Part shown: in pieces, positions 61,173 to 64,000 of the stretch
Layout: every line of letters begins with the position of its first letter
Numbering within the stretch: the stretch's first letter is position 1
Origin: Virgibacillus sp. 7505
GTDB taxonomy: Bacteria > Bacillota > Bacilli > Bacillales > Amphibacillaceae
Reading direction: 5' to 3'
DNA: 64,000 nt
NCBI RefSeq assembly: GCF_002272135.1
Contig: NZ_NPBF01000025.1
Coordinates: 124,001 to 188,000 of the forward strand
Position numbers and translations under genes: made by a program
Notes under the pieces: model-generated
The model's database searches: none
Seen by the model: the letters and a program-made list of their open reading frames with translations, nothing else
What the model was told of the DNA's origin: nothing

Positions 61173-61353
61173 GCTCGGTGAGAATGAGACAATCGATGCT
61201 TGCTTGGATCGTATCAAAGCAGAGGGTTATCTGCCAGTCCGGAAGATGGAAGAACCAATTTTTCGAGAGACCACCGAGAATGGAACAAAGAAGGTAGAAC
61301 CGATCGGAAGGAAAGTTATTTTTGATACGAAATTACTAAAAACCGAACATTAA
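61135..61353 (+). CDS. yebG: NETI motif protein (YebG-like)
   Basis: A 72-residue basic protein with the NETI signature in [20 protein letters not shown] and ending [10 protein letters not shown]. It lies inside the yebE end, before the pur operon, as in B. subtilis. Function unknown. Confidence 0.88.
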   Translation: MPKEKKPAKKRFELGENETIDACLDRIKAEGYLPVRKMEEPIFRETTENGTKKVEPIGRKVIFDTKLLKTEH

Positions 61354-61380
61354 ATATAACAATTTAACCATCGTTCGATT
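61338..61380 (+). promoter_or_regulatory. Inverted PurBox pair (PurR site)
   Basis: AAAACCGAACATTAA (61339-61352) and, inverted, ATCGTTCGATTTT (61370-61382), the arrangement of the two CGAA boxes that bind Bacillus PurR, upstream of the pur promoter. Confidence 0.8.
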
Positions 61381-61386
61381 TTTTCA

Positions 61387-61415
61387 TTGACGATGTGTGT
61401 CAGAATTGTTATCAT
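61387..61415 (+). promoter_or_regulatory. SigA promoter of the pur operon
   Basis: TTGACG (61387-61392), 17-bp spacer, TATCAT (61410-61415). Confidence 0.75.
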
Positions 61416-61490
61416 AAACATGCATGAAAGACACGGCTGGATTTGACAACACTACAGCATAAAGCTAGAAGCTGTGCTTTATAGATCGTA

Positions 61491-61645
61491 CCTCATATAT
61501 TTCCGGAAATACGGTCCGGAAGTCTCTACCTGCTACCGTAAATGGCGGACTATGAGGGAAGATGACTGCATGATTATGAGCCTACGACATCGTATGCCTA
61601 TTCGTCTTCTCTCAGTTAGCGGGAGAGGTGAATAGGCTTTTTTTA
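61491..61645 (+). promoter_or_regulatory. Guanine riboswitch and terminator of the pur operon
   Basis: Purine aptamer bounded by CCTCATA and TATGAGG (61491-61557) with loops CCGGAAATACGG and CTACCGTAAATGG. The discriminator base is C (61550), giving guanine specificity. The terminator GCCTATTCGTCTTCTCTC/GAGAGGTGAATAGGC is followed by T7 (61596-61645). With the PurBoxes it gives double control. Confidence 0.95.
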
Positions 61646-61672
61646 CGGCAAAAAGAGGAAAGAGGGATTTGG

Positions 61673-62164
61673 ATGGCAGAGATTGGAATCATCATGGGCA
61701 GCATCTCTGATTGGGAGACAATGGAGCATGCGTGCAAGCTTTTGGAAGAGCTGGAAATATCTTTTGAGAAAGAAGTGATTTCAGCTCATCGGACACCTGA
61801 GGATATGTTTGATTATGCAGCGAATGCTAGAGAAAGAGGCTTGAAGGTGATCATTGCCGGTGCAGGCGGTGCAGCTCATCTGCCAGGTATGGTAGCAAGT
61901 AAAACGACGTTGCCTGTGATTGGAGTACCAGTACAGACAAAAGCACTTGATGGGATGGACTCTTTGCTCTCTATCGTTCAGATGCCAGGCGGTGTTCCGG
62001 TAGCTACAGTAGCAATCGGAAAAGCAGGAGCTAAAAATGCCGGTATCCTGGCGGCCCAAATCCTCGGCACTCATAACAAACAAATTGCTGAGCGCCTGAC
62101 TGCTTATCAGCAAGGTATGAAGAAACAAGTAGCAGAAATGAGGGATCAGCTTGCGACCAAATAA
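61673..62164 (+). CDS. purE: N5-carboxyaminoimidazole ribonucleotide mutase
   Basis: A 163-residue class I Pur[22 protein letters not shown] and [17 protein letters not shown] are the substrate-binding motifs, with the catalytic His in SAHR. ATG 61673 follows GAGGAAAGAGGG. It rearranges N5-CAIR to CAIR. Overlaps purK by 14 bases. Confidence 0.96.
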   Translation: MAEIGIIMGSISDWETMEHACKLLEELEISFEKEVISAHRTPEDMFDYAANARERGLKVIIAGAGGAAHLPGMVASKTTLPVIGVPVQTKALDGMDSLLSIVQMPGGVPVATVAIGKAGAKNAGILAAQILGTHNKQIAERLTAYQQGMKKQVAEMRDQLATK

Positions 62165-63278
62165 TATCATCACTATCGGTATCCTTGGGGGCGGGCAGCT
62201 CGGCCGCATGATGGCGACAGCCGCAAAGCATATGGGATATCGAATCATTGTCCTCGACCCGGCGCATGATTGTCCAGCTGCACAGGTAGCGGACTTGCAT
62301 ATCGAAGCACCCTATGATGATAGAGACGCTATCCGAAAACTAGAGAGCTTAAGCGATGTTGTCACCTATGAATTCGAAAATGTCGATTTGGATGCAGCTA
62401 AACTGCTGGAGGAAAAGGGAAAGCTCCCGCAAGGTTCCCTTCTATTGGAAATCAGTCGAGATAGAGCAAATGAAAAGAATCTGATGAAAGAACTGGATCT
62501 TCCAGTAGCGCCTTTTACGATAGTGACAGACGAGAAGGAATTGCTGACAGCGGTTAGGGAAATCGGTTTTCCATCGGTCGTAAAAACGTGCCGAGGCGGA
62601 TACGATGGCAAAGGACAGCTAAAACTGGAATCTAAGGAAGACCTGCAAGAAGCTGCTGCATTCGTTCGGCAGAATGGACGCTGCATTGTAGAATCATGGC
62701 TAACATTCGATAAGGAGATATCGATTGTACTGACAAGAGGCCAGGATGGAGAGATAACGTATTTCCCGGCAGCAGAAAATGAACACCGAGATCACATCCT
62801 TTATCGGACTATCGCACCTGCCAGCATTACGAACGAGGTAGCCGAGCAAGCACGTAACGCTGCTGGCAAGCTGGCGGAAGCAGCCGGAGTTGTCGGTACC
62901 TTTACCGTCGAGATGTTCGTCTCGGGTAATGAGCTTTATATGAATGAAGTGGCGCCGCGACCGCATAATTCCGGTCATTATACAATTGAAGCTTGTACGG
63001 TATCGCAATTCGAGCAGCATATCCGAGCAGTATGTGGTTTGCCGCTTTTGCCGGTCCATTTTATCGGGGCCGCCGTTATGATAAATTTATTAGGAGAAGA
63101 GCTGGACCAGTATTGGCAGCAGCCTGACAGACCACTAGCCCATATCCATGACTACGGCAAGCAAGAAGCAAAGCCAAAACGGAAAATGGGGCATTTCACA
63201 ATGGTTGGGACGTCACGTAAGACCCTGCTGGATGAAAGCGACGCTTTTACACGATCACTAGGAGGAAACAAAGCATGA
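62151..63278 (+). CDS. purK: N5-carboxyaminoimidazole ribonucleotide synthase
   Basis: A 375-residue ATP-grasp enzyme with [19 protein letters not shown] at the N-terminus, GGYDGKGQ as the ATP loop, and [20 protein letters not shown] for metal binding. TTG start inside the end of purE. Converts AIR and bicarbonate to N5-CAIR. Its stop overlaps purB. Confidence 0.96.
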   Translation: MRPNNIITIGILGGGQLGRMMATAAKHMGYRIIVLDPAHDCPAAQVADLHIEAPYDDRDAIRKLESLSDVVTYEFENVDLDAAKLLEEKGKLPQGSLLLEISRDRANEKNLMKELDLPVAPFTIVTDEKELLTAVREIGFPSVVKTCRGGYDGKGQLKLESKEDLQEAAAFVRQNGRCIVESWLTFDKEISIVLTRGQDGEITYFPAAENEHRDHILYRTIAPASITNEVAEQARNAAGKLAEAAGVVGTFTVEMFVSGNELYMNEVAPRPHNSGHYTIEACTVSQFEQHIRAVCGLPLLPVHFIGAAVMINLLGEELDQYWQQPDRPLAHIHDYGKQEAKPKRKMGHFTMVGTSRKTLLDESDAFTRSLGGNKA

Positions 63279-64000
63279 TTGAACGTTATACAAGAGAAGA
63301 AATGGGTAGCATCTGGACGGATGAAAACAAATATAAGGCTTGGCTTGAGGTTGAGATCTTAGCATGCGAAGCGTGGAGTGACCTAGGCATCATCCCTGAA
63401 GCCGATGTAAAAGCATTGCGCGAAAATGCATCCTTTGATATCAATCGCATTTTGGAAATCGAGCAGGAAACACGTCATGATGTGGTTGCCTTCACTCGCG
63501 CTGTATCCGAAACATTGGGCGAAGAGCGGAAATGGGTGCATTACGGCCTGACATCCACGGATGTAGTAGATACTGCTTTATCGTATCTTTTGCTGCAGGC
63601 CAACCAAATCATCCGTAAAGGCATCGTCAATTTCATCGAGATCTTGGAAGCTAAAGCGAAGGAACATAAGCATACTGTCATGATGGGACGTACACATGGC
63701 GTGCACGCCGAGCCAACGACTTTCGGTTTGAAAATGGCGTTATGGTATGAAGAAATGAAACGTAATCTGGAGCGTTTTGACGCTGCAGCTGACACGATTC
63801 AATATGGCAAGCTTTCGGGTGCGGTCGGTACATATGCGAATATCGATCCGTATGTGGAGAAATACGTTACGAAGAAGCTAGGCTTGAAGCCGGCACCAGT
63901 ATCCACGCAAACATTGCAGCGTGACCGACATGCACAATATGTGGGCACTCTGGCATTGATCGCAACTAGCATCGAGAAATTCGCGACTGAAATCCGCGGG
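63275..64000 (+). CDS. purB: Adenylosuccinate lyase, 3' end missing
   Basis: The first 242 codons are visible; the gene runs off the right edge. [45 protein letters not shown] and [15 protein letters not shown] match PurB, with the catalytic His in GRTHG. GGAGG precedes the ATG, which overlaps the purK stop (ATGA). It acts twice in purine synthesis, on SAICAR and adenylosuccinate. Confidence 0.95.
   Translation, partial: MIERYTREEMGSIWTDENKYKAWLEVEILACEAWSDLGIIPEADVKALRENASFDINRILEIEQETRHDVVAFTRAVSETLGEERKWVHYGLTSTDVVDTALSYLLLQANQIIRKGIVNFIEILEAKAKEHKHTVMMGRTHGVHAEPTTFGLKMALWYEEMKRNLERFDAAADTIQYGKLSGAVGTYANIDPYVEKYVTKKLGLKPAPVSTQTLQRDRHAQYVGTLALIATSIEKFATEIRG

Noticed and set aside
1-64000. 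CRISPR arrays, phage genes, insertion sequences, tRNA or rRNA genes
   Set aside because: No regularly spaced repeats, transposase or integrase motifs, or RNA gene signatures were seen on either strand.

Overview
The window reads as chromosomal DNA of a Gram-positive, low-to-mid GC member of the Bacillaceae. Strong purine-rich ribosome binding sites, frequent TTG/GTG starts, cre boxes, a SigW-type promoter, a T-box leader and two guanine riboswitches support this. So does gene order matching Bacillus subtilis: moxR-DUF58-yebA-guaA, then pbuG-yebC-yebE-yebG-purE-purK-purB, plus dltXABCD, ydbST, hmp/nsrR, ywnA/ywnB and khtTU. A halotolerant genus such as Terribacillus is a plausible guess, but the sequence alone does not settle the genus. 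There are no tRNA or rRNA genes, CRISPR arrays, intact insertion sequences or prophage.

Layout. 1-5.8 kb: an M20 hydrolase cut by the left edge, with a DUF3100 membrane pair, then small single genes (DinB-like, VOC, GNAT, NmrA-like reductase, DUF3231). 5.8-8.8 kb: a quinone/flavin detoxification cluster (azoreductase, HxlR regulator, LLM monooxygenase, FMN reductase) with a shared 41-bp upstream element. 8.8-10 kb: a low-density zone holding only very small genes. 10-20 kb: a hydratase, a T-box controlled permease, a second permease, a TetR/SDR pair, and a citrate-type two-component system with a CitMHS transporter behind a cre box. 20-24 kb: redox and nitrosative stress genes (ywnB/ywnA-like, hmp, nsrR, a cupin). 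24-31 kb: a two-component system running directly into dltXABCD (D-alanylation of teichoic acids).

31-41 kb: a GNAT/YczE pair, ornithine aminotransferase, an aldo-keto reductase, a self-regulated TetR/MFS efflux operon, ydbST behind a SigW promoter, and small proteins including a 38-residue membrane peptide behind a cre box. 41-49 kb: a chemotaxis receptor, two related SH3b-amidases, a 91-residue protein behind an SOS-like box, and an AbrB-like/KhtT/KhtU potassium-proton antiporter operon. 49-64 kb: moxR/DUF58/transglutaminase operon, guaA behind a structured leader, an inserted exporter and an atypical MurE-like ligase, then pbuG and the start of the purine biosynthesis operon, cut by the right edge inside purB.

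The clearest functional themes are cell-envelope defence (dlt, ydbST, amidases), electrophile and nitric oxide stress, and purine supply under RNA-level control. No wholly new multi-gene system is evident. The strongest unexplained items are the guaA leader RNA, the motif-altered MurE paralogue, the 41-bp HxlR-linked element, the GGACA repeats ahead of the two-component/dlt unit, and several microproteins under 60 residues with their own signals.
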